The notes beneath the pieces are model-generated. The model searched no databases. It was not told the DNA's origin and was given only the letters and a program-made list of their open reading frames with translations. The position numbers and the translations under genes were made by a program. Positions 43,340-51,664 of a DNA stretch of 64,000 bases are shown here, piece by piece (the first letter of the stretch is position 1; each line of letters begins with the position of its first letter). The stretch is from UBA5314 sp040217815 (GTDB taxonomy: Bacteria; Bacillota; Syntrophomonadia; Syntrophomonadales; Syntrophomonadaceae). The DNA is taken from assembly GCA_040217815.1 (NCBI GenBank), contig JBEHWI010000010.1, positions 1 to 64,000 on the forward strand. The letters run 5' to 3'.

Positions 43340-46093
43340 ATGGCAAGATTACCCCGGAGCAAAAAGGTAATCGTCGTAAGCGGTGATGTAACAGCGGATT
43401 GGAATATAGCCAGACTGATAAAGGGGAAGGATTCCGGAGGCGCATGGAATGCCAGTGATACGACCAGGGTTTGCTTTCAAGCCGGCGGCGCCGCTATGCT
43501 GGGGAATGTTATTGAAGCCTTAACTTCCAAGTTGGATACAAATGACGACATCCGGTATGGAGTACATAGAATTCATCTATCCGAGGATAAGATCAGTCAC
43601 CGGGACAACCGTTATCATCACTCCTATTCCATGTGGGCTGTCTATCCGCAAGATAAAAAGAGCGAGGCTCAAAAGTCAGTCTGGCGCGTTCAGGAGTTTC
43701 TGGGCCTGGATATAGCTGATCAATATGATGCTGAATCTGCCTATCAGTCGGATCCCAAAGACCCGGGGAAGGCCAACCTAGTAGTAATCGACGATGCCGC
43801 CCTGGGTTTTAGAGATAAGCCTGAAATTTGGCCAAAATCCATAAAAACACCGGCCAATTGTGATTGGATTATAATGAAAATGGCCAGTCCCGTAGCCCAG
43901 GGGCCACTGTGGGATCATATTATGGAAAGCTGCGGCGATCGTACCATAGCGTTGATGACAGTAAACGATCTTCGCCGCTCGGAAACGCATATCAGCCGCG
44001 TTTTATCCTGGGAAAAAACCGCCCAGGATCTTTTTTGGGAACTGCTGCATAATCCGGTTATCAATGGCCTTTCCCGCTGCAAGCACGTGATAGTATCCCT
44101 GGGAACGTCTGGAGCAATGCTTCTTTCACCGGTCTTGCCAAAAAATAAAAAGGACTTTAAATGGGAGTGTACGCTCTATTATGATCCGAGATTCTCGGAA
44201 AGCACCTGGGAGAGGGATTATCCCGGGGGAATGATCGGCTATATGACATGTCTGACGGCGGCAATCGTACGTCAACTTCTCATAGATAATAATAAACCTG
44301 ATTTAGATATGGCGATTCAAACCGGTATTCATGCCATGCGCTGCCTGCACATCCACGGCTTTGGCGCGCAAAGTCCCGGTGGCCCGCTTAATCAACCGGA
44401 TTTTCCCATAGCTGCTGTACTAGATGCAACTTTTAGCGACCAGCAACCACTTAGTGTGGCTGTGGTAAGGAACCCTCTTCCTCTGAGGGAGACCCCCTTG
44501 CCGGAGGCTGAATCGGAATATTGGACAATTCTTGACGATATATCATCATCGTCAGGCGGTAAGCTGTCACTGGGGGATCGCGCCAGGGTAATCGTTGAAC
44601 AGGGCCATGATGCAGGACTGAAAGATTTACCCCTTGGTCAATTTGGTGCTTTGAGCACCGTAGACCGAAATGAGATCGAGAGCTTTAGAAGCATTCAAGC
44701 ATTAATGGCCGAATACTATGCCCGCCCTAAGGGTAAACCCCTGAATATCGCTGTATTTGGACCTCCCGGTTCAGGCAAATCTTTTGGTGTTAAACAAGTA
44801 GCCAAATCAATTCCGGGAGCTGCCATACAGGACTGCACCTTTAATCTATCGCAGTTTAACTCTCCCCAGGATCTCAACGATGCTCTTCACCAGGTTAGGG
44901 ACATTGCCCTGTCGGGAAAGATGCCCCTGGTCTTTTGGGATGAATTTGACACCAAATTTGAAGGGCAAAACAATGGCTGGCTGAGATATTTCCTGGCTCC
45001 CATGCAGGACGGGCAATTCCAGGACGGCCAGATAACCCATCATATTGGGAACGCCATATTCGTTTTCGCCGGCGGCACCTGCGCTACATTTGAAGAGTTT
45101 GACAAGTATGTTGACCGTGAAGCCATTGATGCCTTGGAGGAACCTAAAAAAACCGAAGTCAAAGTTTTTAAAGAGGTGAAAGGTCCTGACTTTGTTAGCC
45201 GCCTGCAGGGGTTTGTCAACATCATGGGGCCCAACCAGTTAAATGGGGTTATACCTGGAGGGGATAAACATTTCGCGATTCGTCGGGCCATTGTCCTGCG
45301 CAATTTGATTCAGAGCAATGCTCCTTGCTTGTTCGAGGATACGAGTGGAAAAGGCAAACTCCATATTGACTCCGGGGTATTAAGAGCATTTCTTTATGTA
45401 TCGAAATATAAACACGGCGTAAGGTCCATGGAAGCGATAATAAACATGAGCAGCTTAACCGGCCGCAGCTCATTTGAACGCTCCAGCCTGCCCCCTGAAG
45501 CCCAGCTAAACCTGCATGTTAACGGCCGTGAGTTCCTGTCATTGGTGCAGCAGCCCGATCTGAATGATCCTGTCTTGTTGAATAAATTAGCCGAGGCCAA
45601 CCATAAAGTTTATACCGTGGCTTTAAAAGGAAAACCCGGTGCACCGGCGGCGGCAGGGCTGCCGTACAGCGCCCTCAGTACCCATCTGAAACAGCAAAAT
45701 ATCGATAGTGTCAGAGATATTCCGAACAAGCTGAGTAAAATCGGGCACATCATGATATCTGCCCGCAGCGGCGACCCTCTTTATACCTTCCCCGGCCCCT
45801 ACCTGGAAATGTTGTCGGAAATGGAACACGAACGTTATCTGGCGGCCAAGGTGGAAGCGGGCTGGAAGTATGGACCTAAAAGGAGCGATAAGAATAAAAC
45901 CAATCCGTGCTTAAAACCCTGGAGAAAGCTGAGCGATAAGGAGCTCAATGAACTTCCTCCCAAGATCGCAGCCGCCATAAAAAATGAGGATTTGCCGGAA
46001 GATGAAAAAGAAAAAGACCGGGAAATTATCCGGGCCATTCCCGGCCTGCTCAGTATGGCCGGATATACCATTGTAGATATGAACAAAGAATAG
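43340..46093 (+). CDS. PfkB-like / AAA+ ATPase / RyR-domain fusion protein
   Basis: A 917-residue three-part protein. An N-terminal ribokinase/PfkB-like fold (VVSGDVTADWNIAR start; CKHVIVSLGTSGAMLLSP near residue 255) is followed by an AAA+ domain. Walker A is GPPGSGKSFG at 474-482, Walker B is PLVFWDEFDT near 530, and a sensor-like VFAGGT follows. A C-terminal RyR (ryanodine-receptor repeat) domain (about 823-917) has the hallmarks AAKVEAGWKYG, NPCLKPWRKLSDKE and a late SMAGYTIVD. RyR domains in bacteria are proposed to bind NAD-derived nucleotides. GGGAGG precedes ATG 43340. Same strand as its TIR neighbours. Ligand-driven ATPase or kinase-like module is inference. Confidence 0.75.
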   Translation: MARLPRSKKVIVVSGDVTADWNIARLIKGKDSGGAWNASDTTRVCFQAGGAAMLGNVIEALTSKLDTNDDIRYGVHRIHLSEDKISHRDNRYHHSYSMWAVYPQDKKSEAQKSVWRVQEFLGLDIADQYDAESAYQSDPKDPGKANLVVIDDAALGFRDKPEIWPKSIKTPANCDWIIMKMASPVAQGPLWDHIMESCGDRTIALMTVNDLRRSETHISRVLSWEKTAQDLFWELLHNPVINGLSRCKHVIVSLGTSGAMLLSPVLPKNKKDFKWECTLYYDPRFSESTWERDYPGGMIGYMTCLTAAIVRQLLIDNNKPDLDMAIQTGIHAMRCLHIHGFGAQSPGGPLNQPDFPIAAVLDATFSDQQPLSVAVVRNPLPLRETPLPEAESEYWTILDDISSSSGGKLSLGDRARVIVEQGHDAGLKDLPLGQFGALSTVDRNEIESFRSIQALMAEYYARPKGKPLNIAVFGPPGSGKSFGVKQVAKSIPGAAIQDCTFNLSQFNSPQDLNDALHQVRDIALSGKMPLVFWDEFDTKFEGQNNGWLRYFLAPMQDGQFQDGQITHHIGNAIFVFAGGTCATFEEFDKYVDREAIDALEEPKKTEVKVFKEVKGPDFVSRLQGFVNIMGPNQLNGVIPGGDKHFAIRRAIVLRNLIQSNAPCLFEDTSGKGKLHIDSGVLRAFLYVSKYKHGVRSMEAIINMSSLTGRSSFERSSLPPEAQLNLHVNGREFLSLVQQPDLNDPVLLNKLAEANHKVYTVALKGKPGAPAAAGLPYSALSTHLKQQNIDSVRDIPNKLSKIGHIMISARSGDPLYTFPGPYLEMLSEMEHERYLAAKVEAGWKYGPKRSDKNKTNPCLKPWRKLSDKELNELPPKIAAAIKNEDLPEDEKEKDREIIRAIPGLLSMAGYTIVDMNKE

Positions 46094-46196
46094 CTCTGTT
46101 TAAGGCTTAGTTGCAGTCAGCCATAAGCTGCAAGCAGGTCTTAAGGAGAGGATGGTCGCAAAGGCAACCAGGACGGTGACGGGAAAGGAGCGAAAG

Positions 46197-47234
46197 ATGG
46201 AAACTTACCGGGTTTTTATAAGCTACTCACATAATGATTTGCCGGAGGTCAGAAAAATTGTTGAGGTTCTTAGTGAGAACGGCCTTCAACCGATGTGGGA
46301 TGAAAACTTTTCTTTCGGTTTTGGGTTTCACGAGCAGATCCAGACCTTTATAACCCATGCCCATGTTTTCATGCCCTATATTACCGAAGCTTCAAGCTTA
46401 CGTGGCTGGGTTCACCAGGAGATCGGCTATGCCATGGCGCTTAACATACCGGTCCTGCCGGTGACCCGAAATATGGTTCCGGGGGAGATGCTGCAGAGGC
46501 TTCATGCCGTCTGTCTCGGAGAAACTCTGGATGACATAAAAGAACGTTTATCATGGGATGTCTTTGACAATCTTGTCAACGGGTACCGGGAGACCAGCGA
46601 TGCTTTATACAAGTGCGCTGAACAGGCCGATGACCGAACACTTATGATGGTGGAGTACGCCAATAATGTGTTAAAACTGAGAACGCATGGTCTGGTAAGA
46701 CAAAAAGGGGGGCTCAGTTCCTTTCATATCCCCAAGAAAGTGGTAACCGACCCGGTATGGAAAGAGCGTTATTACCCGGATATGAGGAGTGTTTTTCACT
46801 GCCGCAACCAGCGGAAAGAACGCATAGCCCTGGAGAAGCACGCAAAAGCCAGCGGCTGCCGGTTGATTATAAATACTTTGATAATGGCGGAAAGAACCGA
46901 AAGAGCCCAGAGTGTCCGGCTGCATACCCTACTGGAGTTTTTAGAGTCGATGCCTGACGACAAGGTGCAGATTGTAATCAACCGGGAGCTTCAGCCCCAG
47001 GAAAGCCTGACCATAGTCGGTGACTGGTTTGCCGCCGAGTCCGTTTCCGGCTCTGTAACCCAGGGCTTCCGGCAGACCATATTTACCTGCCATGCTCCCA
47101 GTATGCAGAGCCGTATTGAACTGTTCGACCAGGAATTTGAGGAACTGCTGCAAAGATCGGGCTGGACAGCCGAAACCTCGCGCTTGGCAGCAATTGAAGA
47201 GGTTAAAGAGACCATCGAGAAGTTGAAAAGCTGA
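46197..47234 (+). CDS. TIR domain protein with unassigned C-terminal domain
   Basis: A 345-residue soluble protein. An N-terminal TIR domain (YRVFISYSHND) has probable catalytic E75 in WVHQEIGYAMA, a segment very like the active-site region of SARM1-type NADases. The second half (about 170-345) has a conserved-looking core (FDNLVNGYRE; RSVFHCRNQRKERIALEKHA; VIVNREL-type strand; SVTQGFRQTIFTCHAPS) that I cannot assign. ATG 46197 has AAAGGAG six bases upstream and is preferred over ATG 46152. It follows the RyR gene by about 100 bases. Likely NAD-cleaving signal producer (inference). Confidence 0.75.
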   Translation: METYRVFISYSHNDLPEVRKIVEVLSENGLQPMWDENFSFGFGFHEQIQTFITHAHVFMPYITEASSLRGWVHQEIGYAMALNIPVLPVTRNMVPGEMLQRLHAVCLGETLDDIKERLSWDVFDNLVNGYRETSDALYKCAEQADDRTLMMVEYANNVLKLRTHGLVRQKGGLSSFHIPKKVVTDPVWKERYYPDMRSVFHCRNQRKERIALEKHAKASGCRLIINTLIMAERTERAQSVRLHTLLEFLESMPDDKVQIVINRELQPQESLTIVGDWFAAESVSGSVTQGFRQTIFTCHAPSMQSRIELFDQEFEELLQRSGWTAETSRLAAIEEVKETIEKLKS

Positions 47235-47348
47235 TGGAGGCTTGCTGCCCAAAGAATCCCACAATTCAAGAGAACACCAGCAATGAACCAACGAACAGCC
47301 TATATGTAAGTGATTTAGCCAATGCTTATTTCAAGTGAGGTTGGGCAG

Positions 47349-47519
47349 ATGCTTCAGACTGCGTATGAGAACCGGCCATGTACAACCAAACCACCGATTT
47401 GCCCTCCCTGTTTCATAACCATAACCAATCCAGAAAGATCACCTTTGGCCATTGATTGGTATTTTGAGTGCAAAAAGTGCAAACGAGATTCCTGGAGGAC
47501 ATCCAGAGGAAGCACCTGA
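47349..47519 (+). CDS. small zinc-ribbon protein, possibly frameshifted
   Basis: A 56-residue frame with CPPC and CKKC knuckles (PPICPPCFITI ... FECKKCKRDSW), a plausible zinc ribbon. GTGAGG lies eight bases before ATG 47349. A second zinc-knuckle-like stretch (EQCPYCGYGSPTSLPC) follows at about 47500-47565 in another frame, so a frameshift may have split a longer protein. Function unknown. Confidence 0.4.
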   Translation: MLQTAYENRPCTTKPPICPPCFITITNPERSPLAIDWYFECKKCKRDSWRTSRGST

Positions 47520-47654
47520 GCAGTGTCCGTATTGCGGGTATGGTTCGCCGACAAGTCTGCCATGTCCGCATTACGGATTGGCGGTTATATAGGGATCAGA
47601 ATATACTTAAAAACCATTCTCAGGATCAAAAATATACGTAAAGTTGTGAGTGTT

Positions 47655-48359
47655 GTGAAAAAATGCATTGTTCGGCTCTTCATATTATTGTTCTTAATAT
47701 ACATAGCATCTTCTTTTATAACAATCTACGTATACAATATTAAGTACTTATTTGGCACAGATATTATAAACACCCGCGAATACATAGAACGAGAGTTTCG
47801 CGGACCGTTGGCGAAAGTTCCCCAGGGTTGGAGCAAGAGCACTTTAGACCCCAATTGTCTAATTGCCTATTTCCCGGAGTTAAAGAGCAAGCCGGACTAT
47901 AAACTTGTTTCCTATCAATTTATGGAGGGTTCGAACGGCAACGGATTTGTCTGGGCTGTTCCAGATGACGCAGTTTTTCCAGAACCAGACCATTGTGAAA
48001 CAGTGGACGGCATCAGCTTTTTACGGTTTTTGAAAGTTCCCAAACCCCCGGGGGCTCTGGATAACGTGATGGCTTGTATTGAAGGAGACGGATCACCGTC
48101 ATCCTATCTTTCAGCTTCGCTTTTCGGCCGGGAAGTAAAAGAATTCGGCGCTGCCTGGCATGGCTTGAGGTGGGACACCCATACCATCCTGTTCAGTGCG
48201 GTTTTTAAGGTGTGGAAATATGCAGCCGTAATAATGGTTACCTACAGCGGGCTTTCCCCGGAAGGATTGTACTGCTATGTCGATACCTATAAAGGAAGCT
48301 ATGTTTTTAATACGGGAGAAATTGTACTTTGGCAGGGCACTGGTGGATACAATTTTTAG
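47655..48359 (+). CDS. membrane-anchored protein of unknown function
   Basis: A 234-residue protein. One N-terminal TM (IVRLFILLFLIYIASSFITIYVY) precedes a globular domain of about 190 residues without recognised motifs (YFPELKSKPDYKLVSY; WYKVGLRWDTHTILF-like segment). The start is uncertain: GTG 47646 and GTG 47655 are the nearest in-frame choices; an ATG at 47523 exists but runs through the zinc-ribbon text. It lies between the TIR and FtsZ-like genes on the same strand. No family assignment. Confidence 0.5.
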   Translation: MKKCIVRLFILLFLIYIASSFITIYVYNIKYLFGTDIINTREYIEREFRGPLAKVPQGWSKSTLDPNCLIAYFPELKSKPDYKLVSYQFMEGSNGNGFVWAVPDDAVFPEPDHCETVDGISFLRFLKVPKPPGALDNVMACIEGDGSPSSYLSASLFGREVKEFGAAWHGLRWDTHTILFSAVFKVWKYAAVIMVTYSGLSPEGLYCYVDTYKGSYVFNTGEIVLWQGTGGYNF

Positions 48360-48438
48360 TTATGATCCCTGGAATAAGGCACAGAATCATGAGAGCTGCA
48401 TAAATGTTAGAGGAAATAAAATTGGGCGGGTGTTTATT

Positions 48439-48564
48439 ATGTGGTTGGACTGGCTCTGCGAAGGGTATGGCATCCAGGAAGCGGCCAAGAAAGGGGACCT
48501 TAGAAAGATAAAAAAGATGGTCGCTGAAGGAGCTTCTGACGATGAGCGTGATATGTGCGTTTAA
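48439..48564 (+). CDS. short ankyrin-like fragment
   Basis: A 41-residue frame: MWLDWLCEGYGIQEAAKKGD then LRKIKKMVAEGASDDERDMCV. The AAKKGDLRKIKKMVAEGA text resembles the first helix pair of an ankyrin repeat, but the frame ends at once. GGGCGGG is a weak ribosome site. Either a small protein or the remnant of an ankyrin protein. It sits 28 bases before the FtsZ-like gene. Confidence 0.35.
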   Translation: MWLDWLCEGYGIQEAAKKGDLRKIKKMVAEGASDDERDMCV

Positions 48565-48591
48565 CTTAGTGTCTTTAAGGGAGGAGTTCAT

Positions 48592-49536
48592 ATGTACGGA
48601 GTGCGCGTCATTGCGGTGGGTGGTGGAGCGATCAAGGCTTTAAACTATGTGATTGAAAACTATACGTTCTCAAATGAAATAAAAGATCTTGAGTATTTTG
48701 CCATAGATACTGATGAGGATAACCTGGCCTCATCTCTGGCTCCAATCAAAATACATATTGTAGGCAATATTCTTCGAGCTGCCCACTCATCTCTAAATCG
48801 TATCAGTGGAGAAGACCAGGATTGGAGCAGTGATTTTGCTACCCTGGATAAGCAGTTGAACAATAAAACCTATCCGGATTATGTAGTGGTGCTTGCCGCC
48901 CTGGGGGGAGAAACCGGTTCATTATTAGCTCCCCTAGTGGCTGCCCTTAGTAAAAAATGCGGTCCCCTGATGCTCGGAATGGTCACCTTGCCTGGCGAGA
49001 ATGAAGGACCGACGAGGCAGGGTAGGGCTGAAAAGGCAAAACATTTGTTAACTGGGCAAGTGGACAGCCTGCTTGAGATCTACTGCGACAGGATTGCTGC
49101 CCAGGAGGAGAGCAGTACGGTTAATACACATGGCGCAGGTTGTATATCTGTAGTAGCCCAGGCGTTAGAGGCCTATCTGGCACTTATTTTGGACATTGGA
49201 GTCATCAATGGCGTGCACATGTATGAACGGGTGGGTCACCGCGGACGATTGGCGACAGTTGGAATAGGAAAGGCGATTGGTGAGAATAAGTACCTGGGAG
49301 CGGTTGAAACCGCGATACTTAGCCCGATTTTAATTGCTCCATTACACCGCGCCAGGGACCTTGTTCTATACATCAGGGGAGATTCGGCCATTAACCTTGA
49401 AACCGTATCTGAAATGGCTGAATATGCCTGGACAACGTGCAGTGAAAACTCCAACTTTGAATTTAATTGTTTCTTTTGGGATAGAGACGAAGTTGTAGTA
49501 GTCTTGTTTGGTTTTGGTCTGGAAAGTACGGAATGA
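48592..49536 (+). CDS. divergent FtsZ/tubulin-like GTPase
   Basis: A 314-residue protein with FtsZ-like order of motifs: VIAVGGGAIKALNYVI at residues 6-21 (T1-like loop), FAIDTDEDNL near 42, and ALGGETGSLLAPLVAALSKK near 103-122. GGETGS at 105-110 stands where the tubulin signature GGGTGTG is expected, and MLGMVTLPGENEGPTRQGRAE (T5-like) follows. The signature is altered, so GTP binding may be weak or different. The last third does not resemble FtsZ T7/C-domain closely and lacks the C-terminal tail that binds FtsA/ZipA. GGGAGGAG precedes ATG. A cluster-specific FtsZ-like protein, not the cell-division FtsZ. Confidence 0.7.
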   Translation: MYGVRVIAVGGGAIKALNYVIENYTFSNEIKDLEYFAIDTDEDNLASSLAPIKIHIVGNILRAAHSSLNRISGEDQDWSSDFATLDKQLNNKTYPDYVVVLAALGGETGSLLAPLVAALSKKCGPLMLGMVTLPGENEGPTRQGRAEKAKHLLTGQVDSLLEIYCDRIAAQEESSTVNTHGAGCISVVAQALEAYLALILDIGVINGVHMYERVGHRGRLATVGIGKAIGENKYLGAVETAILSPILIAPLHRARDLVLYIRGDSAINLETVSEMAEYAWTTCSENSNFEFNCFFWDRDEVVVVLFGFGLESTE

Positions 49537-49595
49537 ACAAGCTCTTTAATGGGTACTGCGGTTAGCTTCTTTTTCTCTCTGAGCCTGGAGGTAAA

Positions 49596-49910
49596 CTAAG
49601 ATGAAATAAAGATGACTTGTTCCTTGCCGGTCGCCAATTCCCTGGTTTTAATTACGAGGTGCCTATTTACGTCAACATCAAAGCGAACCTCAATTTGGGG
49701 AACTCCTTTGGGAGCAGGCGGGATTCCATCAAATGTAAATCTGCCTAATGAAGTATATGGCTCCTTAGTATGGTCTTCTCCTTGAAACACGTGAATGTTG
49801 AGCGAGGTCTGGTTATCGTAAGTTGCATTGCCTATATTCCGGACTGAAGGCTATTAAAGAGGGAAAATCCCGCCAACTAGATATTCGATTCCCACCGAAA
49901 GCAACCTTCC
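49596..49910 (-). pseudogene. decayed Hsp70 (DnaK) substrate-binding-domain fragment
   Basis: The minus-strand frame reads TSLGRFTFDGIPPAPKGVPQ and IEVRFDVDV, then ATGKEQ, which match the DnaK substrate-binding beta-sandwich. Upstream in the same frame come DNQTSLNIHVFQGED, then two adjacent stops (TAA TAG, 49851-49856), then LLSVGIEYLVGG, which matches the DnaK LSLGIETLGG strand. About a dozen residues around the stops are missing and nothing of the ATPase domain or lid is left. A GTG at 49790 could start a 64-residue piece, but the overall picture is a pseudogene. Confidence 0.75.
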
Positions 49911-50110
49911 TCAAGGAGAGTGTTTTCAAAACCAGGGCCAGGGGGGATTTGTCTTCGGCAAGGATGATAAGTTAAGATGGATAATCGATTAGCATAATTT
50001 TTATTAATATTGCGTTGCAGGAATTGGCATTTGGCATAATGAATGAATTATATCATAGCTTTATCAAAACAATATATTGATCCAGGGACGCTGAAGGTGA
50101 GGAATAAAAT
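49911..50110. other. Gene-free stretch upstream of the ADP-ribosylglycohydrolase
   Basis: AT-rich, no credible gene. Any further Hsp70 remnant is too decayed for me to read. The ribosome site GGTGAGGAA lies at its end. Confidence 0.4.
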
Positions 50111-51085
50111 ATGGAAGGCCAATTGCTGAAGAATCGATACAAGGGATGTCTGTTCGGCCTGGCAGTGGGTGATGCTCTGGGGGCTCCGGTCGAGTTTTTG
50201 AGTTTACAGGAGATAAAGCGCACCTATGGAGCGGCCGGAATAGGTAAGTTTGAGCCCTGGAGCGGTTTCCCGGCCGGCAGCTATACCGATGATACGCAGC
50301 TCTCTCTGGCCACGGCTATTGGCTGCATACGCGCCTGGACCCGGGGGATGGAAAGGGGCATCTGGCACCCGGCTTCCCTGGTTTATTCGGCTTATATGGA
50401 ATGGCTGGATACCCAGTCGGTACCGCAGCAGTACCGGGCTCCGGGCAGCACCTGCCTCGATGCCCTGCGCAGCGGTAAGGTAGGAACCGTAGCCGAGCGA
50501 ATCAATAACAGTAAAGGCTGCGGTGGGGTCATGAGGACTGCGCCAGCCGGCCTTGTTTTTAATCCCGGGGACGCCTTCAGAGAGGGGGCCGCATTTGCGG
50601 CTATAACCCATGGGCATACTTCGGGTTTTTTACCGGCCGGTTTCCTTGCGGAGATGATAGCCCACCTGATTCGAGGAAAAAGTCTGGCTCAGGCCATAGA
50701 CCTGAGCTTTTTACCCCTGCAGGAATATGAAGGGAGCCATGAAACCATAAACTGTCTCAATACGGCTTTGCGGTTGGCCGAGAGCAGCCTGCCGGTTGAG
50801 CAATGTATAGAAAAAATAGGCGAAGGATGGGTAGGTGAAGAGGCCCTGGCTATCGCCGTTTATTGTGCGCTAAAATTTGACAGCGATTGGCTTGGCGGTA
50901 CCCTGGCAGCTGTAAACCATTCCGGGGACAGCGATTCCACCGGGACTATAACCGGTGCCATACTGGGCACTTTGCTGGGTTTTCAGGCTATTCCCGGACA
51001 GCTCACCGCCCAGGTGGAAAACGCCAGTTGCATAGAGAACCTGGCCCTGCAAATGTGGGAAATGTTCGGTTCAGCTGTTCTTTAG
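50111..51085 (+). CDS. ADP-ribosylglycohydrolase family protein
   Basis: A 324-residue all-helical hydrolase of the DraG/ARH family that removes ADP-ribose from targets or cleaves related molecules. Markers are GCLFGLAVGDALGAPVEF near residue 12, the metal-binding SYTDDTQL near 56, the middle GCGGVMRTAPAG near 136, and the second metal site NHSGDSDSTGTITGAILG near 270. Both Asp-rich sites are intact, so binuclear Mg2+ catalysis is likely. GGTGAGGAA precedes ATG. It borders the TIR/RyR cluster, so a link to NAD or ADP-ribose metabolism is attractive but unproven. Confidence 0.88.
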   Translation: MEGQLLKNRYKGCLFGLAVGDALGAPVEFLSLQEIKRTYGAAGIGKFEPWSGFPAGSYTDDTQLSLATAIGCIRAWTRGMERGIWHPASLVYSAYMEWLDTQSVPQQYRAPGSTCLDALRSGKVGTVAERINNSKGCGGVMRTAPAGLVFNPGDAFREGAAFAAITHGHTSGFLPAGFLAEMIAHLIRGKSLAQAIDLSFLPLQEYEGSHETINCLNTALRLAESSLPVEQCIEKIGEGWVGEEALAIAVYCALKFDSDWLGGTLAAVNHSGDSDSTGTITGAILGTLLGFQAIPGQLTAQVENASCIENLALQMWEMFGSAVL

Positions 51086-51420
51086 CGAGCCAGAAGCCCG
51101 GCCAGAAGGAGAAGAGCCATAGCCGCTATCTGTTTTAGGGTTGGCATCTGGTGTACAAAGAACATGGCCCCCAGTGACTGAGTAATAATAGCGGTTCCCA
51201 AAGTTATAACGAATATCAAAAACAAGCTGATGTTGTTCTGATAGGCAAAAAACCAGCCCAGGATAGTGAGAAAATTGGCTGCCACTATGACCAGGGCAAA
51301 ACGAAGGTTCATTGAAACGAAGCCTGACCAGGAACCAGCCGAGGTGAGATAGACGTTGGTCATATTTACGGCTATTTGACCGATTAAAATAGGCGCAAAG
51401 ATCTTTAAATATACCGGCAT
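51082..51420 (-). CDS. four-TM small membrane protein (EamA/SMR-like)
   Basis: A 112-residue protein with four predicted TM helices (FAPILIGQIAVNMTNVYL; FALVIVAANFLTILGWFF; LFLIFVITLGTAIITQSL; IAAMALLLLAGLLA), the size and pattern of a small multidrug-resistance-type or half-EamA transporter. The conserved Glu of SMR transporters in TM1 is not seen. ATG 51420 is preceded by GGAGG. It is convergent with the ADP-ribosylglycohydrolase gene, overlapping by four bases. Confidence 0.6.
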   Translation of the reverse strand: MPVYLKIFAPILIGQIAVNMTNVYLTSAGSWSGFVSMNLRFALVIVAANFLTILGWFFAYQNNISLFLIFVITLGTAIITQSLGAMFFVHQMPTLKQIAAMALLLLAGLLAR

Positions 51421-51664
51421 GAACCGCCCTCCCCGATTAATACTATTCCAATCCCGCCGCCACTGACACCTCATCCAATATAACATTTTGCCCCGGGGCT
51501 ATGGAAATGTTTTAAAAGTTCAAACCAGCGGCGGATTATATTGGCTCGTTTGTTTCAAGCAGGTCCTCCTATCGAGATATGTAAAGGCGGCGTTTTAAAT
51601 GGGATAGGAATCGTAATACTTAAAATAGAATATTAGAGAGAAAGTATAGCAGGGGGGATGTTAT

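Noticed and set aside
51487..51664. Possible T-box leader before asnS
   Set aside because: No T-box sequence or terminator/antiterminator pair is visible.
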